Assembly (NCBI GenBank): GCA_028718185.1
Contig: JAQUMH010000001.1
Location: forward strand, 467,186 to 531,185
Direction: 5' to 3'
Length of the DNA: 64,000 nt
Origin: Elusimicrobiota bacterium
GTDB lineage: Bacteria; Elusimicrobiota; UBA8919
The translations under genes and the position numbers were made by a program. Of the stretch, positions 40,948-50,073 are shown in pieces. Under the pieces are notes generated by a model, which saw nothing but the letters and a program-made list of their open reading frames with translations, had not been told where the DNA came from and ran no database searches. Positions within the stretch are counted from its first letter, which is position 1, and each line of letters begins with the position of its first letter.

Positions 40948-42505
40948 ATAATTCTATCCCGTTAAAAATTGATTGTACCATCTTTTTCTGAAATTTCTTT
41001 TGATTTAAAAGTTTTTCTTCTTTTACATTTGATAGAAAGGCAATTTCGACAAGAATTGCCGGCATTGTAGCTCCTCTTAAAACATAAAAGTTTGCCTGTT
41101 TTATGCCAAGACTGCATAAATTTTCAAAGTTTGTACAAACCTCTTTATTTATAACCCCGCATAAAGAAGAAGATTCGTTCATAAATTCATTTACTGCCAT
41201 TGAACGGAGCAATTTCCCTATGTCTCCTTTAACGACAGCATTGTGTTTCTCCATGGCAATAACCGAATTCTCCATATTTGCAACTGCTTCAGCAGCACTA
41301 TCACTTGCTTTTTCAGATAAAAAATATATTTCAAATCCTGATGTATTATTGGATATAGATGCATTACAGTGAATGCTTATAAAAAGATCAGCCATAACCT
41401 TATTGGCAAATTTTGTTCTGTCAGAAAGCGGGATGAAAGTATCATCTTCTCTTGTCATATAAACTTCATAACCGTTTTCTTTTAAAACTTCCGCTAACCT
41501 CTTAGCGACTGAAAGATTTATATCTTTTTCTTTAGTATCCCTTGGTCCTATTGCACCCGGGTCTTCACCGCCATGCCCGGCATCAATAACTATCTTTTTT
41601 GCCTTATGCGATAAGACAGGTGAAGATACTGCCGGAACTATTTTTTCTTTTTCTTCCTGTGATGATATAACTTCGGGAGCAGCACTTGCTTCCGAAAAAC
41701 CTGTAACAGAAGGAGCAAGTCCCAAAACATAACCTGGAAGAACTGATTCTGTTTCAACTGTCCTTTCAATGTCAACTATAAGACGAAAAGGAGACGATAA
41801 TGTAAAAGTTTCACATTTACCGGAATACGTACCAAGTTCTATATTAAACAAAACATCCCGCTCTAAGTTGGTTGCAGTAATATTATTAACTACTCCGTCA
41901 TTTATAGTAATTGAAGATTTTTCAGCGTCAATTTTACTCTTATAAGTCTTTATTAAAATATTTTTTTCTTTCGAAAAGTCCAGCTGCATTTCTTTTTTTT
42001 CTGCCGCCTGAATCACAATCCGTGTTTTGTCCCGGTAAGAATAATGTCTGGGTGGAAATATATCGGGCATCACAATTATTCTAAAACTTAAACGCCTGTA
42101 ATCCCACTCGTTGAAAAAACCTGAAATCTGTGAAAAGCCCTTAGTAAGCAAAAACTCCAGCGGAATCAAAAGCTTTCCTTTCTCTAATCTCGCAGGCTTC
42201 TTCATCAACCGTTCAGTATTATCAATAATTACTTTCTGGGAACCAATTTTGAAAATCACTTCTTTGCTATTAAGGGTAAGTATTACTTTCTTTGAGGTTG
42301 GATACCAGTTTATTTTAGCATTATAGATATTGGCGATATCATCAGTTGATACATACCCCATCCCATCTATTAAAAAAAGATCTAATGTGCATGCCGGTTT
42401 ATCTTCTTTTATAACATTAACTTTTTTTATTTCTGTTGAAGCAAAAACGCAATTATTAAAAATATGAAAACCTAAATAGAAAAAAACAAGAAAAAATCGG
42501 CGCAT
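40925..42505 (-). CDS. N-acetylmuramoyl-L-alanine amidase with N-terminal copper-amine-oxidase-like/AMIN region
   Basis: 526 residues: signal peptide (1-23), a copper-amine-oxidase-N-like domain (about 30-125; DLFLIDGMGYVSTDDIANIYNAKINWYPTSKKVILT), an AMIN domain (about 145-255) and a linker. The Amidase_3 catalytic domain has KIVIDAGHGGEDPGAIG, KDINLSVAKRLAEVLKENGYEVYMTREDD, DLFISIHCNAS and PAILVEIAFLSN. It is periplasmic and cleaves stem peptides from glycan during division. No EF-hand or LysM. Confidence 0.93.
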   Translation of the reverse strand: MRRFFLVFFYLGFHIFNNCVFASTEIKKVNVIKEDKPACTLDLFLIDGMGYVSTDDIANIYNAKINWYPTSKKVILTLNSKEVIFKIGSQKVIIDNTERLMKKPARLEKGKLLIPLEFLLTKGFSQISGFFNEWDYRRLSFRIIVMPDIFPPRHYSYRDKTRIVIQAAEKKEMQLDFSKEKNILIKTYKSKIDAEKSSITINDGVVNNITATNLERDVLFNIELGTYSGKCETFTLSSPFRLIVDIERTVETESVLPGYVLGLAPSVTGFSEASAAPEVISSQEEKEKIVPAVSSPVLSHKAKKIVIDAGHGGEDPGAIGPRDTKEKDINLSVAKRLAEVLKENGYEVYMTREDDTFIPLSDRTKFANKVMADLFISIHCNASISNNTSGFEIYFLSEKASDSAAEAVANMENSVIAMEKHNAVVKGDIGKLLRSMAVNEFMNESSSLCGVINKEVCTNFENLCSLGIKQANFYVLRGATMPAILVEIAFLSNVKEEKLLNQKKFQKKMVQSIFNGIELYEKQTTK

Positions 42506-42566
42506 AATTTACGGAAAATGTAGTAAGAAATCAATACTATTAAAAAATGGAAATTTCCAACAAAAT

Positions 42567-43730
42567 TTATTTGTCCTTTATCATTCTAACGTAATTTGAA
42601 TAATTAAGCTTTGTTTCTTCAATTGAGTCACCGCCGAATTTTTCACTAAAAGCTTTTGCAATTTCAACAGATACAACGGCTTCCCCTATGACACCGGCAG
42701 AAGGAACTGCACAAACGTCAGAACGAACAATCTGAGCATTTACTTCCACTTTAGTTTTAATATCAACAGAATGCAGAGGCTTTCCTAAAGAGGGAATAGG
42801 TTTCATAGCAGCACTTATAACTATCTGTTCACCATTGGAAATACCGCCTTCAATTCCGCCTGCGTTATTTGATTTTCTCAAATAACCGGTACTTTCATTA
42901 TAAAATATTTCATCATGGACCCGGGAACCCGGCCTTTTAGCGATCTCAAAACCCAGTCCTATTTCCACTCCTTTTATCGCCTGAATCGACATGACAGCAT
43001 ATGCTAGCCTGGCATCTAATTTTAAATCCCACTGAGTATGACTGCCAAGACCTACCGGAATACCGTCTACTATAACCGTAAATATCCCGCCTACCGTATC
43101 ACCGTTTTTTTTAGCTTTTTCAATTACTTTCATCATCAATTTTTCTGATTTTCCGTTAAGACATCTGACAGGTGAATCTTCGGCCAACTTTATAATATCT
43201 TCAATTCCAAGTTTAACAGCAGGCGCACAAATACCGCCAATTTCTTTTGTAAAGGAAACAATCTTTATATTGAACTCATTTAAATATTTTTTACAAACAG
43301 CACCAACCGCAACACGGGCAGCAGTTTCTCTTGCAGAAGCCCTTTCCAGAATATTACGTATGTCATCACTATTATATTTAATAACCCCTGCTAAATCAGC
43401 ATGACCGGGACGGGGACGGCTTAATCTGAATTTTTCGTCATAATCATTAATATCAAGCGACATTATGGTCTTCCAGTTCTCCCAGTCCTTGTTTAAAATA
43501 GTCATAGCAATCGGAGAACCTATTGTTTTACCATGACGGATACCTGAGGTAACCAGAATCTTGTCTTTTTCAATAGACTGCATTCTTTTGCCTCTTCCAA
43601 AACCTTTTTGCCTGCGGAAAAGTTCGCTATTTATAAAATCTTCAGTTAATTCAAGCCCGGATGGAATCCCTTCCAAAATAGCAGTTAAAGATTTACCATG
43701 GGATTCACCGGCAGTTACATATCTAATCAT
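42567..43730 (-). CDS. aroC: Chorismate synthase
   Basis: 387 residues: [60 protein letters not shown], and C-terminal [18 protein letters not shown]. Uses reduced FMN for the last shikimate-pathway step. It overlaps aroE by 8 bp. Confidence 0.96.
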   Translation of the reverse strand: MIRYVTAGESHGKSLTAILEGIPSGLELTEDFINSELFRRQKGFGRGKRMQSIEKDKILVTSGIRHGKTIGSPIAMTILNKDWENWKTIMSLDINDYDEKFRLSRPRPGHADLAGVIKYNSDDIRNILERASARETAARVAVGAVCKKYLNEFNIKIVSFTKEIGGICAPAVKLGIEDIIKLAEDSPVRCLNGKSEKLMMKVIEKAKKNGDTVGGIFTVIVDGIPVGLGSHTQWDLKLDARLAYAVMSIQAIKGVEIGLGFEIAKRPGSRVHDEIFYNESTGYLRKSNNAGGIEGGISNGEQIVISAAMKPIPSLGKPLHSVDIKTKVEVNAQIVRSDVCAVPSAGVIGEAVVSVEIAKAFSEKFGGDSIEETKLNYSNYVRMIKDK

Positions 43731-44568
43731 TCAACGCCTCCTTCAAGATATCTCTCATTAAATCAACCGGCGGCTTTTTGCCGGTCCATAATTCAAGTGA
43801 TTTAGCACCCTGGTAAACAAGCATGTTTAAACCGCTTATAAAATTTGCACCGATTTTTCCGGCATCTTTTAATAGTTGTGTTTCTCTGTTATAAACAACA
43901 TCATAAACAAACATTTCTTTTCTAAGTAATTTTTTATTTATAGGAGATGGGTCGTTTTCCCTCATCCCTACCGGAGTGGCGTTTATAAAAATATCCGACT
44001 TTTCTATTAAACACGGACTTTCTTCTGTTTTTACAAATTCAATTTTTGAAACCGCCCACCTGCAGCTTAAAAGTTCTTTAACTTTTTTAATGTCAATGTC
44101 CGATACAACGAGTTTTTTAATTTTAGAGTTAACCAGTGCAAGCGCGATTGCTTTTGAAACTCCTCCACAACCAAGCATAAAAACGTTTTTATTTTTTAAA
44201 GAGATTTTTTCTTCAATTGAATGGGTAAATCCGTAATAATCGGTATTATATCCGGACAAAACACCGTCTTTATTGATAATAGTATTTACCGCACCTATTT
44301 TCGCCGCTTCACCGGATATTTTATCCAGATATTTCATTACATTTTGTTTGTGCGGTATTGTAACGTTGACACCACTGATGCCAAGGGCACGGATTGAATC
44401 AACAGCATTTTCAAGGGCTTGCGGTTTTACTTCAAAAGGAACATAGACATAATCCAATCCCATTTTTTTTATCGCTGCGTTTTGCATCAACGGCGAAAGA
44501 GAATGCCCTATTGGATAAGCAAACAATCCTAAAATTTTTGTTTTTGATGAAATCATCCAGACCGCCAT
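43723..44568 (-). CDS. aroE: Shikimate dehydrogenase
   Basis: 281 residues (start may be the inner ATG at 44556, MISSKTK). [18 protein letters not shown] (shikimate site), [21 protein letters not shown], the NADP-binding [13 protein letters not shown] and TPVGM. It lies directly upstream of aroC. The gap to pmbA carries a repeat with a GGGGAGAA hairpin (44575-44640). Confidence 0.95.
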   Translation of the reverse strand: MAVWMISSKTKILGLFAYPIGHSLSPLMQNAAIKKMGLDYVYVPFEVKPQALENAVDSIRALGISGVNVTIPHKQNVMKYLDKISGEAAKIGAVNTIINKDGVLSGYNTDYYGFTHSIEEKISLKNKNVFMLGCGGVSKAIALALVNSKIKKLVVSDIDIKKVKELLSCRWAVSKIEFVKTEESPCLIEKSDIFINATPVGMRENDPSPINKKLLRKEMFVYDVVYNRETQLLKDAGKIGANFISGLNMLVYQGAKSLELWTGKKPPVDLMRDILKEALND

Positions 44569-44574
44569 TTCCCC

Positions 44575-44640
44575 CTCATCCCTGCCTGCCGGCAGACAGG
44601 TTTCATTTTCTCCCCCGAGGGGAGAAAAAAGTGGGGGTGT
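44575..44640. repeat. Intergenic repeat: CCTGCCTGCC palindrome plus TCTCCCC/GGGGAGAA hairpin
   Basis: CCTGCCTGCCGGCAGACAGG (44581-44600) is followed by TCTCCCCC-GAG-GGGAGA and GTGGGGGTG. The second half is shared with the repeat at 50015-50070. Confidence 0.7.
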
Positions 44641-45978
44641 TTATTCTCCTGCGACTGCTACCTTGCTTATTAACAAGGATGGGCTCCCAACACTTCCATA
44701 AAACCTCAAATCACTGCCCGCCTCGACAATATTACTGAATAAATCTAAAATATTACCGGCAATTGTTATTCCGTGAACAGGAAATTTTATATCGCCGTTT
44801 TCTATAAAAAAACCGTTTACCCCTACTGAAAACTCACCTGAAATCGAATCGGCATTATGCATGCCCATCGTTTCTGTAATATAAATCCCTGTATTCATAT
44901 TTTTTTTTAAATTTTCAAAAGTTGTTAAGCCGTGTTGAATGTAAATATTACTTACATCGGGAACCGGATTACCTGAATAACCTCTCGATGCATTACCGGT
45001 AGATTTTGTATTATCTTTATTTGCAGTATATATATCATATATGTAGTTTTTCAAAATTCCATTTTCTATAATTATTGTTTTTTGTGTCGGTGTCCCCTCG
45101 TCATCATAAGAAGAAGTCGCAATGCCGTCTTTCAGAGTCCCGTCATCAATAATATTAACCTTCGCTGAACATACTTTTTGATTTAGTTTCCCTTTTAAAA
45201 GTGAAATATTTTTCTGAACAGCAAATGCAGAAAAAGAAGATTCAAGCAGCCCCAAAAACTCACAACCGACGTTTTGGTTAAAAATCACGGGATAGTTTCC
45301 GGTTTTTATTCTTTTTGCTCCTAAAAGGTCAACAGAATTCTTTACGGCTTCACTTGTTGTCTTTTCAAAATTCAACTGGTTATAAATTCTTTTTACTGTC
45401 GATTCGCCGCCAACCTGCGTTTCGCCTTTATCATAAGCAACACAGGAAATACCATACGAAAAGACAGTTCCTGCAGAAGAAATTTCGAGCCCGTTACTAT
45501 TAATAATAAAAACCTCTCCTAATGATTCTGAATAACCTATTTTTATTACACTTTTTATTTTCTTGTTTGAAAGTGCCGACTGTTCCATATTTTTAAGTAT
45601 GGATATCTTTTGTTCGGTTTTTCCTTTACCAAAATATTCATCTTTAACATCCAGTTCAGGATTTCCTTTTGAAGAACGGGCAAGAGAAACATATTTGTCA
45701 GCAGGCAGGAATTCCGAGTTCTTTTCCGCAGAAGAGATTAAATCGTTAATTGCATACTCGTTAAAATTATTGGAATAAGAAAATCCCACTTTACCGTCTT
45801 TTATAATCCTGAGTCCTATACCCTGCAGCTCTGAAATATAAAAATCTTCCAGTTTGCCCTCTGACCACGTAATTGTCGTATCATTCGTTTTACCGGCGTA
45901 AATCTCTATACCGGCAGACGAACCCGCCGCTTTTTGCACTTTCATGAAAATATTTTTAAAAATATTTATATTGTTCAT
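44641..45978 (-). CDS. pmbA: TldE/PmbA-type protease subunit
   Basis: 446 residues from the ATG at 45978, which overlaps the stop of the small upstream gene by 4 bp (ATGA). It has the TldD/PmbA fold: SYDDEGTPTQKTIIIENGILKNYIYDIYTA and SGEFSVGVNGFFIENGDIKFPVHGITIAG, but no HExxxH motif, which marks it as the non-metal subunit. Partner of TldD at 19497-20864, though unlinked. Confidence 0.93.
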   Translation of the reverse strand: MNNINIFKNIFMKVQKAAGSSAGIEIYAGKTNDTTITWSEGKLEDFYISELQGIGLRIIKDGKVGFSYSNNFNEYAINDLISSAEKNSEFLPADKYVSLARSSKGNPELDVKDEYFGKGKTEQKISILKNMEQSALSNKKIKSVIKIGYSESLGEVFIINSNGLEISSAGTVFSYGISCVAYDKGETQVGGESTVKRIYNQLNFEKTTSEAVKNSVDLLGAKRIKTGNYPVIFNQNVGCEFLGLLESSFSAFAVQKNISLLKGKLNQKVCSAKVNIIDDGTLKDGIATSSYDDEGTPTQKTIIIENGILKNYIYDIYTANKDNTKSTGNASRGYSGNPVPDVSNIYIQHGLTTFENLKKNMNTGIYITETMGMHNADSISGEFSVGVNGFFIENGDIKFPVHGITIAGNILDLFSNIVEAGSDLRFYGSVGSPSLLISKVAVAGE

Positions 45979-46190
45979 CGCATTAAGCTTGCCCATGCCA
46001 TATAAAAAGCAATAAGGGAAAGCACTATAAAAAATATTCCAATCTTTTTCCTGCGCAAAAGCACATATGTATCATTGAACAAAAACTCTTTTGCATAATA
46101 ATTTATCCTCATAACTAATTTTGGCTTATATAAATAAATAATACCCAGAAACAAAAGAATTATCCCGCAAACCAGTTTAAAATTGTTCAT
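45975..46190 (-). CDS. Small two-helix membrane protein
   Basis: 71 residues with two hydrophobic segments (LVCGIILLFLGIIYLY and IGIFFIVLSLIAFYMAWASL) around a basic middle (RINYYAKEFLF...LLRRKKIG). Function not recognised. It is the first gene after the promoter at 46240-46267, coupled to pmbA. Confidence 0.75.
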   Translation of the reverse strand: MNNFKLVCGIILLFLGIIYLYKPKLVMRINYYAKEFLFNDTYVLLRRKKIGIFFIVLSLIAFYMAWASLMR

Positions 46191-46239
46191 AAACTTATCT
46201 CCTTAGAACTTACACATATTCTGACTGTAAACACTTTAT

Positions 46240-46267
46240 ATTCTACTAAATTTATTTCTTTTGTCAA
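46240..46267 (-). promoter_or_regulatory. Promoter upstream of the small membrane protein / pmbA / aro operon
   Basis: TTGACA (46262-46267), 16-bp spacer, TAGAAT (46240-46245) on the minus strand. A second TTGACA lies directly before it (46268-46273). Leader about 45 nt. Confidence 0.65.
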
Positions 46268-46378
46268 TGTCAAGAATTTTTGGCGGGTTTTCTAATAAGG
46301 AAAGTTCCTATTCTTGCTTAAGCCGGTTAGATTTTTGGTGAAAATACTTATTACAGCTTCTGCTAACTATAAATATAT

Positions 46379-47479
46379 TTATTCAACATAGTACACATAT
46401 TTCGATTCACTTTCATCGCCTACTATAAGATATTCTTTTTTAGTTTGAGTATCAACATATTTTGAAATCTCTCTAATTCCTTCCAACAATTCGTAATAAA
46501 TAAGTTTACCGGAAGGCTCAATAATACACAAATAAGTGCACTGCAACGGCAATTTGAAAATAACTATCATTGCATAATAATTTCTCTCATCTTCCCCTAA
46601 TTTTATTTCGCATTCCTTTATATCATTTATAAACGATATTTCACCAAAATTGCGTTTAAATATTACCCTGTTTACAATATTGTTATATCTTGACAGATAA
46701 ACATTCTTTTTCTTATCTCGATTAAATTCCAGTATAATACTATTCTCTATCAAATAAATATTGCTTTTTTTATCATACCCGAACATTAACCTTTTTTCAT
46801 TCCAGAAAGTCTCTTTTAAAAATTTAACTGTGGTAAGATTATCTACATAATAATGGCTTTGATGGTCATTATTTGGTATTTCTATTTCATAATTTTTATA
46901 TTTTTCATTTGTTAAAATACCATTATTAATATTCAGATATGTAGTTCCAGCCCCGATATTATTGAACATGTATTTTACCATATTATAATCCCTTTTTATT
47001 ATTGAACTATTTGAAATAAATACTTTTGATTTAATGTTACTGTTATATTTTTTTGCAGAAAATAAACCATATATTCTGCCACCTATTATAGAAAACGTTA
47101 AAAAAACAATACTAATATAAAGTGCTTTCCAAAACCTTATTCCCTTTGTTTTAAATATCAGTTTATAAAAATATCCCGGAACTAATCCAATCGTGCCGAA
47201 AAGAACGCTATAAAGGATATTTATAATAGGTGCTTTTGGTAGGGTTAAAGTTGAATGTATATTATAGAAATAAATAAAAACAAATGAACTCACAAAAAAT
47301 ATTAAGCATGATAAGATATAAATATTTATTTCCTTATCAATCCATCTTAATAAATGTTTATTATTTGTCTGAGTGTCTACTTCCTTTAAATGCCAACCGC
47401 AATTTTCACAATAAACTGCGTCGCTGGTATTTTCGGTTCCGCATTTTCGGCAAATCATGTTAATTTTTTCAGAATCCAT
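46379..47479 (-). CDS. Zinc-ribbon membrane protein of unknown function
   Basis: 366 residues. An N-terminal zinc ribbon (MICRKCGTENTSDAVYCENCGWHL) is followed by three membrane helices (IYILSCLIFFVSSFVFIYFY; a GTIGLVPGYFYKLIF helix; ALYISIVFLTFSIIGG) and a C-terminal beta-rich domain of about 220 residues with no recognised family. The beta part should lie outside and the zinc ribbon inside. Stand-alone gene; it contains no cofactor motif that I can name. Confidence 0.75.
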   Translation of the reverse strand: MDSEKINMICRKCGTENTSDAVYCENCGWHLKEVDTQTNNKHLLRWIDKEINIYILSCLIFFVSSFVFIYFYNIHSTLTLPKAPIINILYSVLFGTIGLVPGYFYKLIFKTKGIRFWKALYISIVFLTFSIIGGRIYGLFSAKKYNSNIKSKVFISNSSIIKRDYNMVKYMFNNIGAGTTYLNINNGILTNEKYKNYEIEIPNNDHQSHYYVDNLTTVKFLKETFWNEKRLMFGYDKKSNIYLIENSIILEFNRDKKKNVYLSRYNNIVNRVIFKRNFGEISFINDIKECEIKLGEDERNYYAMIVIFKLPLQCTYLCIIEPSGKLIYYELLEGIREISKYVDTQTKKEYLIVGDESESKYVYYVE

Positions 47480-47519
47480 ATAAAATTTACAATAAGGTGC
47501 ACCAAAAACTCTTTCTTAG

Positions 47520-47543
47520 CAGAGCTACCGCTCTGCGGCTACT
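47520..47543 (-). repeat. REP-like element, GCAGAGC stem
   Basis: GCAGAGC-TACC-GCTCTGC then GGCTAC (GTAGCC plus hairpin on the minus strand). Lies between the zinc-ribbon gene and the NUDIX gene. Confidence 0.75.
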
Positions 47544-47648
47544 TATTTCAGGACTACAGCAAAGCTTATTCAAGGTGACCATAAAGAAAGTTTTATTATA
47601 CATAAATTTATGGTAAAAATACAAAAAAATTGCTACAATAAGACCATT

Positions 47649-48179
47649 ATGAAAGAAACAACATTAAGAGAGAAGCAAATCTATAGCGGAAAGATACTTA
47701 ATCTTTTTGTTGATGATATAATTCTTCCTAACGGCAAGAAAGCGACACGGGAATATATCCGGCAGCCGGATGCAGTCGCAATTATACCGTTTGTTGATAA
47801 GAAAAACATTGTTCTTGTAAGACAATACCGCTATCCTGTTCAAAAAATAACTTATGAAATTCCTGCCGGGAAAATATCGGAAAACGAAAACCAGATTGAC
47901 TGTGTGAAAAGAGAACTTGGAGAAGAAACCGGTTTTACTTCAAATAATATTAAAAAACTTGTTTCCTTTTATCCGTCAACTGCATTTTCTACGGAAATAC
48001 TCCACATATTCGTTGCTAAAAATCTTAAGAAAACCAAATTGTCACCGGATGAAGACGAATTTATAGAACCGGAAATTGTTGATTATTATAAAGCGTTAGA
48101 TTGGATAAAAAAAGGTAAAATCAAAGACGCGAAAACTCTTGTAGGATTACTCTACTACTTCATGAAAGTTCTTTCATAA
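47649..48179 (+). CDS. NUDIX hydrolase, ADP-ribose pyrophosphatase type
   Basis: 176 residues from the ATG at 47649 (MKETTLREKQIYSG). It has a full Nudix box G-x5-E-x7-RELGEETGF and the ADPRase context IPFVDKKNIVLVRQYRYPVQKITYEIPAGK. It probably hydrolyses ADP-ribose. Plus-strand gene; its 3' end overlaps the end of the convergent GNAT gene by 20 bp. Confidence 0.92.
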   Translation: MKETTLREKQIYSGKILNLFVDDIILPNGKKATREYIRQPDAVAIIPFVDKKNIVLVRQYRYPVQKITYEIPAGKISENENQIDCVKRELGEETGFTSNNIKKLVSFYPSTAFSTEILHIFVAKNLKKTKLSPDEDEFIEPEIVDYYKALDWIKKGKIKDAKTLVGLLYYFMKVLS

Positions 48180-48612
48180 CAGGTACTTCATTGCAATCCG
48201 GGAAAAGATGACACTTAATGCATTCAAACCATATCTTTTGAGGTAGAACTTCTTTTGATACAACCTTGAATCCAAGTTTCTGAAAAAATCCCGGTTTAAA
48301 GGTTAGCGCAAAGACCTTTTTTATGCCTAGCTGTTTGGCAGTTGATATGCATTTTTTTGTGAGCATTTTTCCGTAGCCCTTCCCTTTATAATTTGGTGAA
48401 ACCGCAAGTGCCTTTATTTCCGCCAAATCTTCCCATGTTATAAAAAGTTCGCAGCAACCGATAACTTTTTTATTAACTGCAAAAACGTAAAAATTCTGTA
48501 ATTCTTCATAAATCTGACTTATTGATCTCGGAAGCATCTCGCCGTTTTTAGCATAAAAATTAATAAGTTTTTGAATTTCCTTTGCATCTGAAATAATAGC
48601 TTTTCTCATCAT
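48160..48612 (-). CDS. GNAT N-acetyltransferase (ArgA-like)
   Basis: 150 residues: AIISDAKEIQKLINFYAKNGEMLPRSISQIYE and the acetyl-CoA loop VSPNYKGKGYGKMLTKKCI, then FALTFKPGFFQKLGFKVVSKEVLPQKIW. The pattern resembles the short ArgA/N-acetylglutamate-synthase-like group, so an arginine-pathway role is possible. It overlaps the korC-type gene by 4 bp and ends the operon. C-terminal CIKCHLFPDC is an extra Cys cluster typical of that group. Confidence 0.85.
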   Translation of the reverse strand: MMRKAIISDAKEIQKLINFYAKNGEMLPRSISQIYEELQNFYVFAVNKKVIGCCELFITWEDLAEIKALAVSPNYKGKGYGKMLTKKCISTAKQLGIKKVFALTFKPGFFQKLGFKVVSKEVLPQKIWFECIKCHLFPDCNEVPVMKELS

Positions 48613-49124
48613 AATTCTAATCCTCTCATAAACGCAGCTAAGTTAATATCCATCAATTTTTTTCTGTCTTTAAAAATTTCCTTTATGACAGCCGTAATTG
48701 TATTTGACGGGAACATTTTTGTTTTTGAAATAAATTTACCCAGCATAACCATATTTGCCGTACGAATGTCCCCTGCTTTAGACGCTATTTCAGTAGCAGG
48801 AACTGCAATAACACCTGACGGGACTACCTCCAAACAAGATGAATTAACAAAAAAAAGTCCGCCTTTTTTAATTTTTGACGAAAACTTTTTCATAGACGGT
48901 TCATTCATAATAATCATAATTGAAGGGCTGCTGATAACCGGTGAACCGATTTCGTCATCAGATATTACAACAGAACAATTAGCTGTGCCGCCCCTTATTT
49001 CAGCACCGTATGCAGGGAAAAAAGTCGTATATTTATCCTGCGATACCGCAGCATTACATATCAGGTTACCTAAAAACATTATACCCTGACCACCGGAACC
49101 AGCAATGATTATTTCTTCGTACAT
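48609..49124 (-). CDS. 2-oxoacid:ferredoxin oxidoreductase gamma subunit
   Basis: 171 residues: IIIAGSGGQGIMFLGNLICNAAVS, FFPAYGAEIRGGTANCSVVISDDEIGSPV and a C-terminal AVIKEIF region. Gamma subunit of the KorABCD/VorABCD class. A repeat of about 115 bp separates it from the beta subunit gene. Confidence 0.92.
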   Translation of the reverse strand: MYEEIIIAGSGGQGIMFLGNLICNAAVSQDKYTTFFPAYGAEIRGGTANCSVVISDDEIGSPVISSPSIMIIMNEPSMKKFSSKIKKGGLFFVNSSCLEVVPSGVIAVPATEIASKAGDIRTANMVMLGKFISKTKMFPSNTITAVIKEIFKDRKKLMDINLAAFMRGLEL

Positions 49125-49129
49125 CTATT

Positions 49130-49256
49130 CGCTCCGAGAACACGAATAACACATCACGAATGCTATCGCGAATGTTCACGAATAATGCCAATTAAATTTG
49201 ATTATTACAAATTCGTGATTTTTTCGTGATTTTTGCCTCTATTCGTGTTCCTTTAT
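49130..49256. repeat. Intergenic inverted repeat 'CACGAAT...ATTCGTG'
   Basis: CACGAATAACACATCACGAATG at the left and ATTCGTGATTTTTTCGTG plus ATTCGTGTTCC at the right form inverted copies in the gap between the beta and gamma subunit genes. Confidence 0.7.
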
Positions 49257-49994
49257 TTGTGATTTAACTACTCCAAGTGGAAATGTTTTTGAAAGGACTT
49301 CATCCACCCACTTTACCGATTCTACAGGTGTCATCTGCCAATCGGTAGGACATTGAGATAAAACTTCAACAAGCGAAAACCCGCGATTGTTTAGCTGGTT
49401 TTCAAATGCTTTTTTGATTGCTTTTTTTGCTTTTAAAACATTTTTTGGATTTGAAACTGAAACCCGTTCAAGATAACAGGCACCGTCTAATGAAGATAAA
49501 AGTTCACAAACCCTTATCGGATGCCCCTCTCTTTTTGCATCTCTGCCGAAAGGTGTCGTTGCTGTCTTCTGCCCCAGAATAGTAGTCGGTGCCATTTGAC
49601 CGCCTGTCATACCGTATGTAGCGTTATTTACGAAAATTGTCGTAATATTTTCACCGCGGTTGGCGGCATGAATAATTTCTGCTGTTCCAATTGCCGCAAG
49701 ATCGCCGTCACCCTGGTATGTAAAAACAACCTTGTCAGGAAGACATCTTTTTATACCGGTAGCAACTGCGGGCGGACGGCCGTGAGAAGCTTCAGTTACA
49801 TCAAAGTTCCAATAGTAATAAGCAAAAACAGCACAACCTACCGGTGCGATACCGATAGTTTTTTCCCTTATATCAAGTTCGTCAATAACTTCTGCAACCA
49901 AACGGTGAATTATACCATGCCCGCAACCGGGGCAATAACTGTGCTTTATTTCTTTTAAACTATAACATCTACCAAAAATCTTATTCATAATCAA
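49239..49994 (-). CDS. 2-oxoacid:ferredoxin oxidoreductase beta subunit (thiamine pyrophosphate)
   Basis: 251 residues: [65 protein letters not shown] (the TPP motif GDG) and [16 protein letters not shown]. Works with the alpha, gamma and ferredoxin subunits. A 79-bp gap with a TCTCCCC/GGGGAGA repeat separates it from the alpha gene. Confidence 0.93.
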   Translation of the reverse strand: MIMNKIFGRCYSLKEIKHSYCPGCGHGIIHRLVAEVIDELDIREKTIGIAPVGCAVFAYYYWNFDVTEASHGRPPAVATGIKRCLPDKVVFTYQGDGDLAAIGTAEIIHAANRGENITTIFVNNATYGMTGGQMAPTTILGQKTATTPFGRDAKREGHPIRVCELLSSLDGACYLERVSVSNPKNVLKAKKAIKKAFENQLNNRGFSLVEVLSQCPTDWQMTPVESVKWVDEVLSKTFPLGVVKSQIKEHE

Positions 49995-50014
49995 ACTTAT
50001 CCGATAGAAACTTT

Positions 50015-50070
50015 ATAATTTTCCCCTCATCTTTCATCTTCTCCCCTATGGGGAGAAGAAAGAGTTGAGG
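50015..50070. repeat. Intergenic repeat: TCTCCCC/GGGGAGA hairpin
   Basis: CCCCTCAT, then TTCTCCCC-TAT-GGGGAGAA and GAGGGG. Same family as 44575-44640, here in the gap between the alpha and beta subunit genes. Confidence 0.7.
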
Positions 50071-50073
50071 GGT

